Below, one piece after another: positions 1-12,400 of a stretch of 48,181 bases of DNA; position 1 is the stretch's first letter; each line of letters starts with the position of its first letter. Below the pieces are notes generated by a model. That model was not told the DNA's origin. It did no database searches and saw nothing but the letters and a program-made list of their open reading frames with translations. The position numbers and the translations under genes were made by a program. This stretch comes from Amoebophrya sp. AT5.2 (lineage: Eukaryota; Sar; Dinophyceae; Syndiniales; Amoebophryaceae): positions 1 through 48,181 of the forward strand of contig RXOD01003836.1 of assembly GCA_005223375.1 (NCBI GenBank). Direction: 5' to 3'.

Positions 1-26
1 TGACGGGCGTCATTTGATATAAACCA

Positions 27-3000
27 ATGCGCCATGTTGTATCTCAGGCGCCGTCTTCGACCTTTTTGCAGAGCCGGTCGCCGTTCTTAGCCGCGCGCAC
101 GCCGCTCGGCATGTCTCGTGTCGAGCGGCAGCGGGTCCACCCGTTCAAGAAAGTAACGCCACGCGGAGGCGGTGCGGCAGCCGGACCTGCCTTCTCTCGT
201 GCTCAGCACAGCCGGGAGAGTTCGCGACGCAATACAAAGCAAGCCGCGGAAGACGCCGGGCCTCCCAGCCGAGGAGAGGACGGCCCTGCAGGTCGTGCTG
301 CTGTGTCGCAAACCCAAAGCATGGTGGAGGAGGCAGCTGCAAGTGGCGAAATCTCGGCATCCGGGTCGTCCAAAAATGCTCACTCGACGGTTCGCGCCGC
401 CTCGACGAGTGTCGCGGAGGAGATAAAACAGAACACGTCTCCTACAGCGGCGGCGAGCAGCGCAACGGGAGCTGCTGCGCCAACTGGTACGTTCGCCGGG
501 ACATCAGCCTTCAAGAAATTCGGCATTTCGCAAGTGTCTCCGCGACTGCTCGTGCGGTCGGCATCGCCGCTGCGACCGCCGGAATTTCCGAAAGTCGGAG
601 GCGTGTCGGGCGCCAAGTTGCTGAACAAAGTCCCCGGTCTGACGAATACTTCAGTTCGAATGAATCTGACTTCAGCAGCCGGGCGGGCGAAACGCGCCAT
701 AGGCAACATTCATCCCCGCAGCGTCTCCACGACGATTCGGCGACCGGAAATCGTTCCGGCGCCGTCCGACACAACGCATCAGGGCGTGCTGGGCGTAGGA
801 AATGGAGGAGAAACAACGGCGTCTGCGGCACGACCTCAGGAGGTGCTCCAAGAAAGCGCCGCAACCGCGGAGGATCTCCTGCGCGACGGTCGACAGAAGC
901 TGCACCCGTTCCTGGAGGAGCTTTTGAAAGCAGAATCAGAGAAGAGGTCCCCGATAGTGCCCAGCGGGCCAGAGAGCGCCGCCGCCGTGAGTAACAAGAA
1001 TGCCAGTAGCTCTACTGCTGCGGCGACGGCATGCGGGAAGTCGCGTTTTCAGCTGCAAAAGTCGCCACTGCTGTTCTCCCGGAGCCCGCCTGTTATTTCT
1101 CGCGTTTTGCCGTTTACACCGCTGGTTGGCCCGCGTGGCATTATCTCCGGAACCTCGACGACGACCATTAGTAATGTTCTGGGGGCGGCTGGATTCACCG
1201 CTTTCAAAACGCTGCAGAAGCGGTCGAGCGCAGCGCAGCTGCAGACCGTGACGGAAGTGAATGCATCAACTGCAGCTCCTGCAGGACATCAAGATGAGAA
1301 GATCACGGAAGGAACGATCGAAATCGACGCCACTAATGTGCAGGAGATCGTCCATGTGGAGAAGGCGGAAGATGCTGAGGAAACGAAGAAGAAGCCAGGC
1401 CACGAAGCGGATCATTACGGTGAAGTTTCGATCGGAATTGGCGGTTCCGCGAAAAAGGCATTCGCGCCCTCGTCTTCGAGCGGCACCACAACGACAGGGG
1501 CGACGCCGAAGCCCCTCGCACCGCCGCAGCCGGAAGACCACCAAGAGGACGTGGAAGGAACAAGCGAGATTGCCCGACACACGCAGCACCCGTTACCGCC
1601 ATCCGCTCCAGCGAGCGGAGCGTCGGGCAGGTTGCAACTGCGCTCGTCAAAGAGCAGTGTTCGACTTCCGCAGGAGCCCGGCACGTCGGGAAAAAGTGCA
1701 AGTGCTGCGTCGCATGTTGGGTCGCAAGACGAGGAGGCGGCTGTAACGCGTTCTCGCCGCAGCCGAACCGCGAGTTTTTGTGCGGTCCCGGGTGTCGACG
1801 GAACCCTATCAGGAGCAAGCGAGCCGCCCCTGCAGCTGGGGCCGAGTCATTCCGGTATCGCACGCGCACCAGCGAGCATGAAAACACGGAACAAACAGCA
1901 ACGGGGGTGGCCTTCGTTTGCAGCGAGCACGGTGTCGTCTGCTGCCAAGGGGAAGACACCGATGTTCAAAGCTGCACCACTCAATCTCAATGGCGTTTCG
2001 GCAGGAGCGAATCCGGGTATCGCGGTCGCTGGGGGAGGGGCGACAGCTGCTGCTAACAGCGGGAACAACAATGTGTCGGGCACGGGGTCGTCGAGCAGTA
2101 GCGCAGCTTCGTCGTTGTCATCCATAGCTGCGCGGCGCTTGAGCATGAGCAACCAAGACGACGCGAGCAACCCAGCCGATCCTGAAAACAGCGAGCAGCG
2201 CGAGGAAAGGGAAACTCCTCTTAGCGGCAGCGCCGGTAGGAACAACTATTCTGCTGGAATAAATGCAATTCCAAGTAGTAGCCACCCGCGCTCCTGGAAA
2301 ATATCTGTCGCGACTTCTGCAGGGAGCGTGCCGCCGAGAGGACAGCTTGGCGCAGGCATAGGCATCGGATCATCCTCATTGACTTTGCCGAAAGCGACGG
2401 GCTTGAGCGGGCGCGCTTCGTCGGCGCGGCCGCAGCTATCGAGCATCGTTGGGAAGATCCAGCCAGCGGCATTCGTGCTGCCTTCGTCAAAAGCGGCACC
2501 GAAGTTCGTGACTGGTGGTGCATCATCTTCGGGCGCCGTAACCACCACCGAACAGAGTGGTGACAGCGCAGAAGACCCTGCGTTCGCGGCGACCGCCGCG
2601 GCGAAGTCTTCGGCGACGACGCCGGCCCATCCGAGCGCCGCGACGTCCAGCAGTAGGGGCGCAAATTTCTCGTCCAATCACAATCTGCTGCAGATGAAAA
2701 CTAGCTGGGGAAACCAAAACGCCTCGGCATCACGAACTCGTCCTTTGAGTTGCATAGGGTTCAAAAGCACGTCCCCCGAGCCGCCGCGATTTCGAGGATT
2801 GCAACAGCTTTCTGCCGCAAAGATGACGCCATCTTCGGCGGGCGCAGGGGCAGCCCCCACTTCGGGATCCGGCGCCGCCGCGTCGTCTTCGACAACGCAG
2901 CTGCTTCTGAACAAGAGCAGCTACACTCGCGCGAGAAGTCCACTTCTGGAGGGCCGTGCTCCGCCTTCGGGGAACAGCGCTTCCGCTTCCGGCACCAGTG

Positions 3001-3170
3001 GCTCGCACGGGTTGACGTCCCTGAAGCTGATGAAGCCGCGCTTCCCCGCGCGCTCGTCGAACTTGAGCGGAAAGGCCCCATTCCTCACGACTCCAGGGTC
3101 GCAGCATCGCTGCGTGTTAAATGCGGGAGGTTCCGGTGCGCTTTTCACGCCAATGACGCAGCCAAGGTGA
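27..3170 (+). CDS. Ser/Ala-rich low-complexity basic protein, 1047 aa
   Basis: This is one uninterrupted open frame of 1047 codons from an ATG at 27 to TGA. I recognise no folded domain. The protein is dominated by Ser, Ala, Gly and Thr with scattered Arg/Lys and is probably largely disordered. A loose motif, basic residue-Ser-Pro-x-Leu...Arg-Ser/Ala-Pro, recurs near the N-terminus, around residues 170-190 and 345-375, and near the C-terminus, often followed by Phe-x-x-Phe or a TPxG-like turn. That pattern could serve proline-directed phosphorylation or cytoskeletal binding, but this is inference. The start is uncertain: bases 41-47 read like a splice acceptor (CTCAG before GCG) in the same phase, so this may be an internal or last exon of a gene that begins left of the window. 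The length of the frame and the absence of an equally long alternative make it very likely coding. Confidence 0.75.
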   Translation: MRHVVSQAPSSTFLQSRSPFLAARTPLGMSRVERQRVHPFKKVTPRGGGAAAGPAFSRAQHSRESSRRNTKQAAEDAGPPSRGEDGPAGRAAVSQTQSMVEEAAASGEISASGSSKNAHSTVRAASTSVAEEIKQNTSPTAAASSATGAAAPTGTFAGTSAFKKFGISQVSPRLLVRSASPLRPPEFPKVGGVSGAKLLNKVPGLTNTSVRMNLTSAAGRAKRAIGNIHPRSVSTTIRRPEIVPAPSDTTHQGVLGVGNGGETTASAARPQEVLQESAATAEDLLRDGRQKLHPFLEELLKAESEKRSPIVPSGPESAAAVSNKNASSSTAAATACGKSRFQLQKSPLLFSRSPPVISRVLPFTPLVGPRGIISGTSTTTISNVLGAAGFTAFKTLQKRSSAAQLQTVTEVNASTAAPAGHQDEKITEGTIEIDATNVQEIVHVEKAEDAEETKKKPGHEADHYGEVSIGIGGSAKKAFAPSSSSGTTTTGATPKPLAPPQPEDHQEDVEGTSEIARHTQHPLPPSAPASGASGRLQLRSSKSSVRLPQEPGTSGKSASAASHVGSQDEEAAVTRSRRSRTASFCAVPGVDGTLSGASEPPLQLGPSHSGIARAPASMKTRNKQQRGWPSFAASTVSSAAKGKTPMFKAAPLNLNGVSAGANPGIAVAGGGATAAANSGNNNVSGTGSSSSSAASSLSSIAARRLSMSNQDDASNPADPENSEQREERETPLSGSAGRNNYSAGINAIPSSSHPRSWKISVATSAGSVPPRGQLGAGIGIGSSSLTLPKATGLSGRASSARPQLSSIVGKIQPAAFVLPSSKAAPKFVTGGASSSGAVTTTEQSGDSAEDPAFAATAAAKSSATTPAHPSAATSSSRGANFSSNHNLLQMKTSWGNQNASASRTRPLSCIGFKSTSPEPPRFRGLQQLSAAKMTPSSAGAGAAPTSGSGAAASSSTTQLLLNKSSYTRARSPLLEGRAPPSGNSASASGTSGSHGLTSLKLMKPRFPARSSNLSGKAPFLTTPGSQHRCVLNAGGSGALFTPMTQPR

Positions 3171-4661
3171 CCGGGAGCCAAAGCAAAGCGGGGGCACTCA
3201 GTAAGTGTCCACGCAGCTATAAAAGGCTGTGGATGAAGTGGTGCGGCCCGTGGTAGAGGTGGAGCAATAATTTCGAATGCCAAAGAGAAGGAGCAAGCAT
3301 GAGATCCTAGCTCTATCACCACCTCCACCACTAGCATCGTCGATTTTGTTCGACTTCCACTTCTCCATCGCCAATCCCTCGCGGAGGCGACACCACTACA
3401 CGGAAGTTGAAACACGTAGGGCACACACACAGACATGATAAACGTTCTACTTAATTTTTTGCACGGCGTCCTCCGCGTCGGCGTCCCAATTCAGATAGAA
3501 GACGTTGCATTCAAACGAAAACGAGTATGCGCTAGATTGAACAAATGAACTCCTAGCAAAGAAATTTACATTGAGATTGACGGCACAAATGACCCTCGCG
3601 TTTGCACATGATGCCAGACGAGCCCACATCTTCCGATTGATTTTTCTCACCATTCTTTATTCTCTGGCTTTAATCTTCGCCGACCTCCCCAAAATGTTTC
3701 GCAGCCGCAGGACGGAGCATCCGCACACCAACAGATACGTCCACCACGACTTGCATCAGAAGTGGTCACAAGCAACACGAACACTCGCCGAAAATTTGCC
3801 ACGTAGAAGTACAAAATGTAAAAAGTGAAAGGAACTCCACCGCCCGCCCCTCGACGACAAAAAAAAAATGACTGCGACACCACCACCTAACCTATGCCCC
3901 TGCAGGAAAAATGAAAACTTTTACTCTACAACTATCAATCTCTGCCGCGGAAGACGCACTAAGACTAAGTACACGATTGAAGTCTCGCATTCGGGACCGA
4001 CGAAAAGCAGGAGAGTTGCATGAGAAGGTGTACCTTAACTCGTTTGTAGCGCTGGCATCCACAAGCAAAAAAAGAAATGAACCCGGTCTCGCAAGTTCTA
4101 GACGTACGGCAAATATTTTTTTTGTGGTGCCTGGTGGGGCCGGCTCGTGACCCCGAGCCGAGGCAAGCGCACCAGGAAAAGAATGGAAGGAAAAAACGCA
4201 GAGGCAAACTCAGTTGGCGAACGGCGCAGAAGGAACGTAGTAGCAAGCTTTGCGCCGCGGAGGTAATTTAACGCAACAGCGAACAAAGTGTTGCGTAACG
4301 CTTGCTCGGCGTCGGCCAATGAATTGCAATTGTGTGACCGTCCTTGAGACCCCCACCACCAGGAGGGGCCGCGCTTGTAGGCTGAGTCAAACAAAGTCAC
4401 GCTGGTCGAGAGGTAGATCGAGCGGGAGGTAGAGCGGCCATATAGATACTGCAAATTTTCTTGTGTTTGTCTGAGCGATGCCAGCGTATGGAAGACGAGC
4501 ACAAGAGCCCCGCGTCTCTCTGGTTTGATGTCGTCAGCGGAGGTCCAAGAAGGAAGCGGTCACGCGCTCCTCCGAAATCGAAAATGCTAAAGCGTCATCG
4601 CAAAAGATAAGTGTAAGCGCCCCGCCTCCGCATGCGACTGTAGAGCAGTTCTACCACCAGC
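3171..4661. other. intergenic stretch, no firm gene
   Basis: Lower-GC, irregular sequence between two + strand genes. A 79-codon frame at 3911-4150 (ATG at 3911, preceded by an acceptor-like CCCCTGCAG) is the only candidate exon; it has no recognisable product and an alternative frame is equally plausible. Otherwise I see nothing beyond presumed 3' and 5' untranslated sequence. Confidence 0.4.
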
Positions 4662-7600
4662 ATGAAGAAGCTTTTTTCCAAGTTTTCTTCGCCGTCCACG
4701 GCGAAATCGCCGTCCGCGGTGCACCCTTCACCGAGCGCTGGCATCCTGCCCTCTGCACCGTCCGAGAAGGCCTCGCCTTCGCCAGGAGCGCGCGGAGGTA
4801 CTTCTACGGGAGGCAATGCCAGTGCTACCGCAGGGGGGAACGGCAACATTCGCACGTCGATGGAGCGGAGCGCGTCTTACGCGGGAGGCGAGCAGAATGT
4901 AGCAGGTGTAGGAGACCACTCGCCGCCTCACGCTGACCACAGGCTGCTCCGCGAGAGTGTCGTGCGCGAGAGCCGGCCGTTGATGAAACCGGCGGCGCCA
5001 GCTTCGAGCAAACGGTCCTCCGGAGTGGGTGTGGGCGGCCCCGGTGGCGGGAACAGCCGGCGGCAGTCGATCGCCGAGACGCAGCAGATGCTGCGAAACA
5101 TCATTCCCAACGGCGGCGGACCGGGCGGCGGGATGCTGCCGGGCGGGATGATTGGCGGGAGCATGGGCATGGGAAGTAATTTGCTCGCAAGCCCGACGGC
5201 GTCGAAAAAGACCGCGCAACAGGTGTCGGTGCCAAGCCCGTCCATGAGCATGACGGGGAGCGTAAGCAACATGAAGGAGTTGCGCGATTCGGCAGTGAAA
5301 CAGGCGGCCGCGAAAATCATGTCGGGCGGAGGCGGTGGAGGAGGGGTGTCAACATCGGCTCAGATGAGTCAGCAGCAGCACATTCCCGGGCAGGTCGTGG
5401 ACCACGGAAAGCAGCGCCAGTTGTCGCACGGAAACCTCCCCGGCGCGCCGGGCGCCGGTGGTGCAACGAGCAGCAAAGGAGGTGGCGGCAAGGACGAAGG
5501 GCGGGCGAGGGCAGCGTCGCAGGCACAGATGAACAGCTCGCGGTCTGCAGGCGCGTTTCCGGCCCCGAGGGCATCCGAGCCGGCGCCGAAAATCGCGGTA
5601 GCGCAGACGCTGCTGGAAAGCGGCGGTTTGCAAGCCGGACCGGAAGATGGAAAAGCCGCAGGAAGCTCATACAAGTCGGACGATACCGGCGACGTCTTCA
5701 ACATCAACATTGTGGCGCCAGCAAGGAACAGGTTTGTCTTCAACCCTTGCTCTACTAACTTACTTGGCCGGAGCCGAAGCTAGCCATGTTGTTTTTTATT
5801 TCTACTTTAGCCTCTACAACTAGTCTAGGTCTACCACGGAGACGGACGTCCACCCAGCTGTCGCTGTCGCTCTCTTGGAGGATAGAATGAGTGTCCAAGT
5901 CCACTGCGAAAACAGGGACAGCTCGCAGTCCAGCAGTGGAATGCTGCGCTCGTCTTCGTCAAGCGAGGACGAGGAGGAGGCCGACCGCAAGTTTCGCATC
6001 GAGGACGAGAAGCGGAGGTCAATTACTGGCACCTCGAAACGCGAATCGATGAACCTGAACACGCAGCAGGCGAAGGGGTTGGAGGGCGAGCTCAAGAAGA
6101 AGCTGGTGACACAGACGTTAAAGATTCAGGAGCTGGAAGCAACCTCAAGACGCGACTCGTTTCGCGCTGACAGTGCGGAAGCAGAAGTAGAACGACTGCA
6201 ACTGGAGGAAAAAAGTAACTTTCTATTGTAAGAGAACTGATATTTCTTGATGTAAACAACGGTCGTACTACGACCGCTACCGCGTAACAAATTGCTTCAC
6301 AACTCGGCATCCATAACCATGCGTCATTGAATTCATTGCCAGTGGCTAAATGGCACGACCTGTAAAATAAATCAGTTCGCAAGATGCAGATTGCGAAGTT
6401 GGAGGACGAGCTGCGCAAGCAGAAGCTAGGGGAGAATCCGTACAGCACGTCTTCGTCCTCCGACGATGACGACGACGATGAGGAGGACCAAGAAAACAAC
6501 CAAAGCGGATTTACCATCGTGCGTACGAACACCGATGGACATGACAAGAGTGAAGTGATATCAAGGTACTTTCTTACATATGTCCTGAACCTGATCGTAG
6601 GTAGGCTTGGACTTGCAGAAAAAATCATCTTCAAGCCAGAGTGTTGCTAGTACTTTACTGCCACACCCACAGCCACCGAGTCGCTCTCGTTATTACTTCA
6701 ATTCCGCAGGCTCGACCCGTCGAAGATGGCGAGCAAGGGCAAGGATGCGAGTCGGCGTGCGTCCGCGTCTACCACTTCCGGCAAGAAAAACAAGCAGGGG
6801 CAGCAGCCGAGTATCCCGGCGCCCGCGACGAGCGACGCGCGCGTGAAAAAGCTCGAGCGGGAGATCGCGCTGGTTCGCAAGCAGGGAGTGGAGAAGGACC
6901 ACGAGGTGATCCGTTTGCGGTCCGAGGTGGAGGTGCTGAAAGCCAAGACGAAGAACGCGCAGCAAACCCGGGTCCAGGTGGAGAAGATGCGCAACGAAAT
7001 GACGGAAGCACAAAAGAAGGCCGACGACCGGGAAACGCGGTTGAAGCAGCAAGTGAGCCATCTGCAGGCACAAGTGCTGAAGTTCAAAAAGCTGCAAGCT
7101 ATCGTAGACTACATCCGGGGAGAACTGCTGAAGGAAAGCGGCGGGGAAAGCACAGCCGGAGAAGGCTTCGCAGGGAGAGGATCGCTGAGTACTATGAATG
7201 CATAGATGCCCCCTACTGCTGGTGCATTGATTTGCCCTGCGGATCACGCTATTTTTAGTCCCTGATGTTGGGATGCGCATGCAGGAGCGAGTAAGTAGGT
7301 AGAAGTGAGTCATCGAAGTAGAAGGGCCTTAGATTAACAGCGTAGACAAGAATCTAATTGATGTAACTCTTGGAATTGCAGTTCTTGCTCTTGAACTTGG
7401 ACGCCCCCGATGTGATGAAAGTCAGTACAGAAGTGAACGATCAAAAAAAGCAAAAAACTCTCTCACTTCTCGTGCAGCCCTCGCGTGTCAGACGCTGGTT
7501 GACGGCGACCACGCTGAGGACGAGTCCGCGATTGCGCGGGATGTGCGCATCTGCGACTACCTGCGACAGGAGCTACTTTCTGGGGAACTGGCGCAGCGTC

Positions 7601-8187
7601 GCTCCATTTCCGCGATGCCGAGTCAGTGCAACTCGCGCATCATGTCTCGGCAGGGCTCTCTGTCCAAGCTGAAGGCGGGGGGCGGAGGGGCCGTAACTCC
7701 GGCTGCGAAGAAAACGTCGCAGTGGGCCAGTCGCGCGAACAGTAACGACACGATCGAGCAAAAGAAAGCGACCAGGGACAATCCACCGGCCGGCAGTTCC
7801 GGCAAAAAGGGCGGAGGAACAGCAGGGGGACCAACTACAACGAGCGCCGCGATTGGAACCCCAGGGACCACAGGGACGTCGAGTACTACACCTGCGACTG
7901 CTGCACCAGGCACAGCGACAACCCCCAGCGCTGCCAAGATCGAATACAACGTGCCACCACCGACCGTCGTGGTCGCGACACCCCCCGCTGCTGCTGCAAA
8001 TGCATCATCCTCTTCACCAGGAGGGATGGGGTCGCCACAATCGTCCCACTCTCCCGTGAACAAAGAAGTGGCAGAGGCGATATCGATGGCGAGCGTGCAA
8101 AACATTTCTGCGAACGCGCTCGCGAAGATGCAGAGCCCGAAAAACGCGCCGAGCGGTGAAGGCATGCTGGGAGGTGCGCCAAAATGA
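4662..8187 (+). CDS. Coiled-coil protein with Ser/Gly-rich ends, 944 aa, 5 exons
   Basis: My model joins exons 4662-5731, 5829-6214, 6376-6565, 6710-7188 and 7478-8187; phases 2, 1, 2 and 1 match at the four junctions and the total is 945 codons. Donors are GTTTGT, GTAACT, GTACTT and GTACTA. Residues 1-355 are Ser/Gly/Ala-rich. Then comes an acidic Ser run with Glu/Asp, followed by heptad-rich helices: a segment starting KxxELEAT, another IAKLEDELRKQK, and a long stretch in exon 4 rich in Leu/Glu/Lys with heptad spacing (about residues 560-690) that should form a coiled coil. The last exon is Ala/Pro/Thr-rich and ends GGAPK. A structural or scaffold role is likely from the coiled coil, but no family is recognised. 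The acceptor of exon 5 is AG before C, unlike most here, so that boundary is the least certain. Confidence 0.7.
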
Positions 8188-9470
8188 TGAACGCGAAGAG
8201 AAAGCGACCGCCGACCGGCTACTCATTTCACCTTGTTACCGCCGGCTCAAGCGCAGTGCTGGAGCAACCGTTGAGAGCGTTGTTGCGGACTGGAGACCTA
8301 ACGTGGTGGGCCTCGCGGCGACCGTGGGTTCCAGCCGGCACTCAGCACCGCTACTTCAAGAGCAAGTTTTGCAGTAGCGCGTTCATTATTCACAATTTTT
8401 GTAGCTATCATGGTTGGTGCAGATATTACATTCGACGTTTCGGATTCGGTCGTGAACAGCACGAGCAGAGCCAAGTGCAAGTGGACAATGCAACACAAGT
8501 GTGCCCTATTTTCGAAGACCCAGTACCCGATGACATGAACTACAAGTGAACAAAGTGCAAAATCAGTGACAGAAGACGAGAATAGGCTTTGTTTTTGGTT
8601 CGGAAAAGTTGTAGATAGAAGAACAACTGCTCTCACTTCGTGTGAGCGTGATTTTCGCTAGCGAGGTTGAGGACGATAACGATTTCGCGGAGGCGATACA
8701 GCATCAAGAGCTTTGAAATCCTCAGTCAACTGCATGTGCATTGATTTGCAGATTGTGTTTTTGTTGTTGAGCGGAATCAGTAGAAAGCGCGTGATCCTGA
8801 TCACTCGGAGCGAGCATCCACCCCAGGAAGGTGCTTGAAGAAATAAAGTGAGACGAGCGATGAGAGCTAGCTAGTAAAAAACTAAAATGCGCACTAACAC
8901 TATATATTGGTCGCGCACGCACAGGCGCACGTTTTTTGATGGTCAAAAAATGTGAACCCTCATTCAACACAGGCCCACCTGACTGTGGCCGCCATAAACA
9001 GCATTATGATGTCGCTTGGCTATTCTACTACGCGCGAATGGGAATGTTCATCCTCCCTTTCACTTTTATGCAGCATCGCTGTACCCAAGCAGAACCGACG
9101 GTAGTGAGTTCGAGTTTTCTAGATTCAGATTGATTTTAATTGGGTTTTGCGTTTTTGAATTTTCCGAAGATTGAGATTTCCAGCAGAAGTTGGCTGCCGC
9201 AGGCGATGTGTGCTCTTGCGTTCGGCCACAACTTGCATTCTTTTCCAAGTGTACTTTGCAAGGAAGGTGCGGCCGTGCGAAAAAGAAGTACGAGTCTTCT
9301 GCGATCTTCACGAGGGCTTCATGCAGCGGAAGCCCAACGACTCTGGAACCCGGCAACGGCATTTGTTTTCGGCCGCTTCAGGTGCACAAAGCGATAGCGG
9401 CTTCGAGTTGTACGGGTTCCTTGCTTGAGCGTGAACTTGAAGGCGAACAATTGCAACCACACCCACAAGC
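8188..9470. other. intergenic stretch, no firm gene
   Basis: About 1.3 kb with only short frames that lack both acceptor/donor pairing and biased composition. It presumably holds the 3' region of the coiled-coil gene and the 5' region of the WW gene. Confidence 0.5.
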
Positions 9471-12400
9471 ATGGCCGAGGTGCTGGCACCGTGGCGGGTG
9501 GAGCACGATCCCTCGAATGGGCGTCCTTATTACTACAACACGCAGACTGGGGACGTGCGGTGGACGAAGCCTGGCGAGGCCTGGTCGCTTTCGTACGATA
9601 CAGTATCAAACACGCAGTACTGGATCGACGGCTCCGGAAACACCAAGCCACTTCAGCAGAACGGGTAGGCTATATGCTAGCTGGATTTGATTTTCCTTTG
9701 CATTTTAAATTTGATGTTCAAAGTTTCTTGGAGGTAGATGCATGCAGGCGCAGCCACAGTAGCCACGCCACCATGCAGATGTACGTGGTAAGTTTTGGTA
9801 ACCGAGTGTCTTGCTCCTCCAGGTCCAACTTACTATGCGAATAGCTGCGCATCTGATCATTGTGAATGTGATTGATTTATGTCCCCTTCCGACCTCCGCA
9901 GGCCCAGCACTCCGCGCGGCACGACGAGTCTGGGGACGCCGCGATTGAATGCGCGCTCGACGGCTGCACGGCCCGATTGGTTCTCCACGAACAAGGACGA
10001 AATTCTGCAGAAACGGACGCTGGAGCCCCGCACGCAGTATGCGGAGGAAGATGAGTTGCGGTTCCAGCAGCAGTTGCTTCTACAGCAGAATCCGGGCCTG
10101 CTGCCCACGATCCGCACGCCCCGGGAGCGGCCGGACCCCTACCTCTACACCCCGCCGCAACCCTCGGGCGCGGGCGGGGCCTCGGCTTCAGACGCTCCGG
10201 CCGCCCCCGTCTCGTCGGCGATGGTTCCGAGGATAACGACGCCGAGAAAAAGCATCACGCCGCTGGGAACGCCGCGAGGTGGAAGCACGGGCGGTGGAGG
10301 ATCGTATTCCCAGTTGACTGCACAGAACGTGCAGCAGCTCAATGCCCTGACGCCGGGCGACACAGGGACGGTTGCTGGCGGTATGCCGCAGCTGAACCTC
10401 CAGGGTAGTGGGGCACACGCCCATCCTCATCCACACAGAGCACCGCCCCCAGCAGAGGGCGAGCAAGCGCCCGGATGTGGGCACCTAACGCCTCGGATTT
10501 CTAGCGGGGACGACGGCGCTGCGAGCGGTCCGTGCACGCCGAGGGCCATAACGCCGAGAGGCTCTCCGAAGAACCACTCGCCTGCTGCACGGACTGGCGA
10601 GGTGTTGACGAAGGGCACCACGAGTGCGACAGGCACCGGCCCGGCCCCGACCTCTATCCACGGCGCCTCGCCCGGGACGCCGCGAAGCAGCCTACAAGCG
10701 ATCCCGCAGGTGTCGCCGACCTCCGCCCGCGGGGGCGGCGGGGAAAGCAGCACAGTCGGGCACTTGCCGTCGGCGCCCGCGTCACCGACGAGCGCGAGCG
10801 GACAGCAAGCGGCGGCAGTAAGCGGCGCATACCAGCGGATCGGAACGCCACGGCGCACTACTCCACGCGGGGGGATTAGCTACAACTACACCGGGCCACA
10901 GCCGATAGACAGCCGGCAATCGGCGGCCGCGCCCTCGTCCGCCAGCATCCCGCAGCGACAAGTGCAACCACCGGCTTCGCCGCGCCTGAGCGGGGTGATC
11001 GCGTCACCAAGACTCAGCTCGTCGGCCACTGGTGGGCAGCCACCATTTCGATTTCAGCAGCAGCAGGCGGGTGGGGGATACGATTACGCGGGCGCGGGAG
11101 GAGCCTACCAGTACGAGCACCAAGCGCACGCGCAGGCTGCACAGATAGAAGCACAACATCCACAACAAGGGCCGCAGCAGCATTCACTTGCAACAGGGGA
11201 GACACAACAGCACCTAGCGTCACCGCCACCGGCATCGAGAACACCGTCACATGCTGCACAACAGAATGAGTATGCGGACCAAACGCAGGCGCCACAATCG
11301 TCGCAGCAGATGATATCGCAGCCTCAGTCGTCGACTGCGAGTGCTGGCGTGTATTCAAATGACCCGTACGGAACTACTCCAAGAGCCACAAATAACGACC
11401 CGTATGCGGCCACTACGACACCCACGGCGCAGGCCTCACATCATGTGCATCAAGTCGAAGAGCACAGCGGCCGTGTAACTACAGCAAACGACCCCTACGC
11501 GCAGCCAGGCATCCAAGAAGTGAGCGGCTACGCACCCGCCACTGCGTCCTCGTGGTCGCCCTACAATGATCAGCAGCACCAGCAGCCAACCGGGGGCGCA
11601 CCTTCAAATGATCCATACCAGGCGTCTCCTTATCACCAGCCCGCGGAAAGTGTTCCGGCAGCAAACGACCCCTATAATGCGGTTCTCGCACCGGCGCCCC
11701 AGATGAATCCGGGTTCTTACGGAAACGGCTACGGTTATGCAACTGCGACGAGCAGTGGGTACGGCACGAGTTGGGACGGAGGGTCGAATCAATCGGCATA
11801 CCATGCCCCCTACCCCGACCCCACTCCCGCCGCACAGCAGCAGCACTACTCGCAACAGCAACATGCGCACCCGACCTACGCTTACCCCGGAAACTACCAG
11901 CAACCCGCGCCCGTCTACCCACAACCACAAGTTCCCTACCTACACGACCCAGCAGATCCCGCTGGGCCACCGGCGGCATACCCACCCTTCGACCGTACGC
12001 AGGCCAACAACGACCGCCACGGATCGATCTCATCTTCGGCACCGAGCATCCAACGACCCAAGCGCATTCCTTTGTCGCAGGTGGCGATGAGCGCCACGCA
12101 ACAACGAACCGGGATTTATCCAACGCCGCAGCAGCTCGCCGAGCAGCGGTACGCTGAGATGAATCCCGAGTCACTGCCTCCGCAGCGCCCGCTGTTTGTG
12201 GAGCAAGGTCTCCTGCCCAGCCCCAGAAACTTTTCTGCGCCACCTCCGGGGCGCGGCGCGCATTTTCAGCAGCAGCACTTCCCCCCACCCCCCATGGGCT
12301 TGGGCGGCGGTGTAATGGGAGGACTACCTGCTCCGCAACCTGGTGGGCTAGTACCTTCCCAGGGCGTGCGGCCCATCTACAACCAGAGCCGGCAGCAGGC

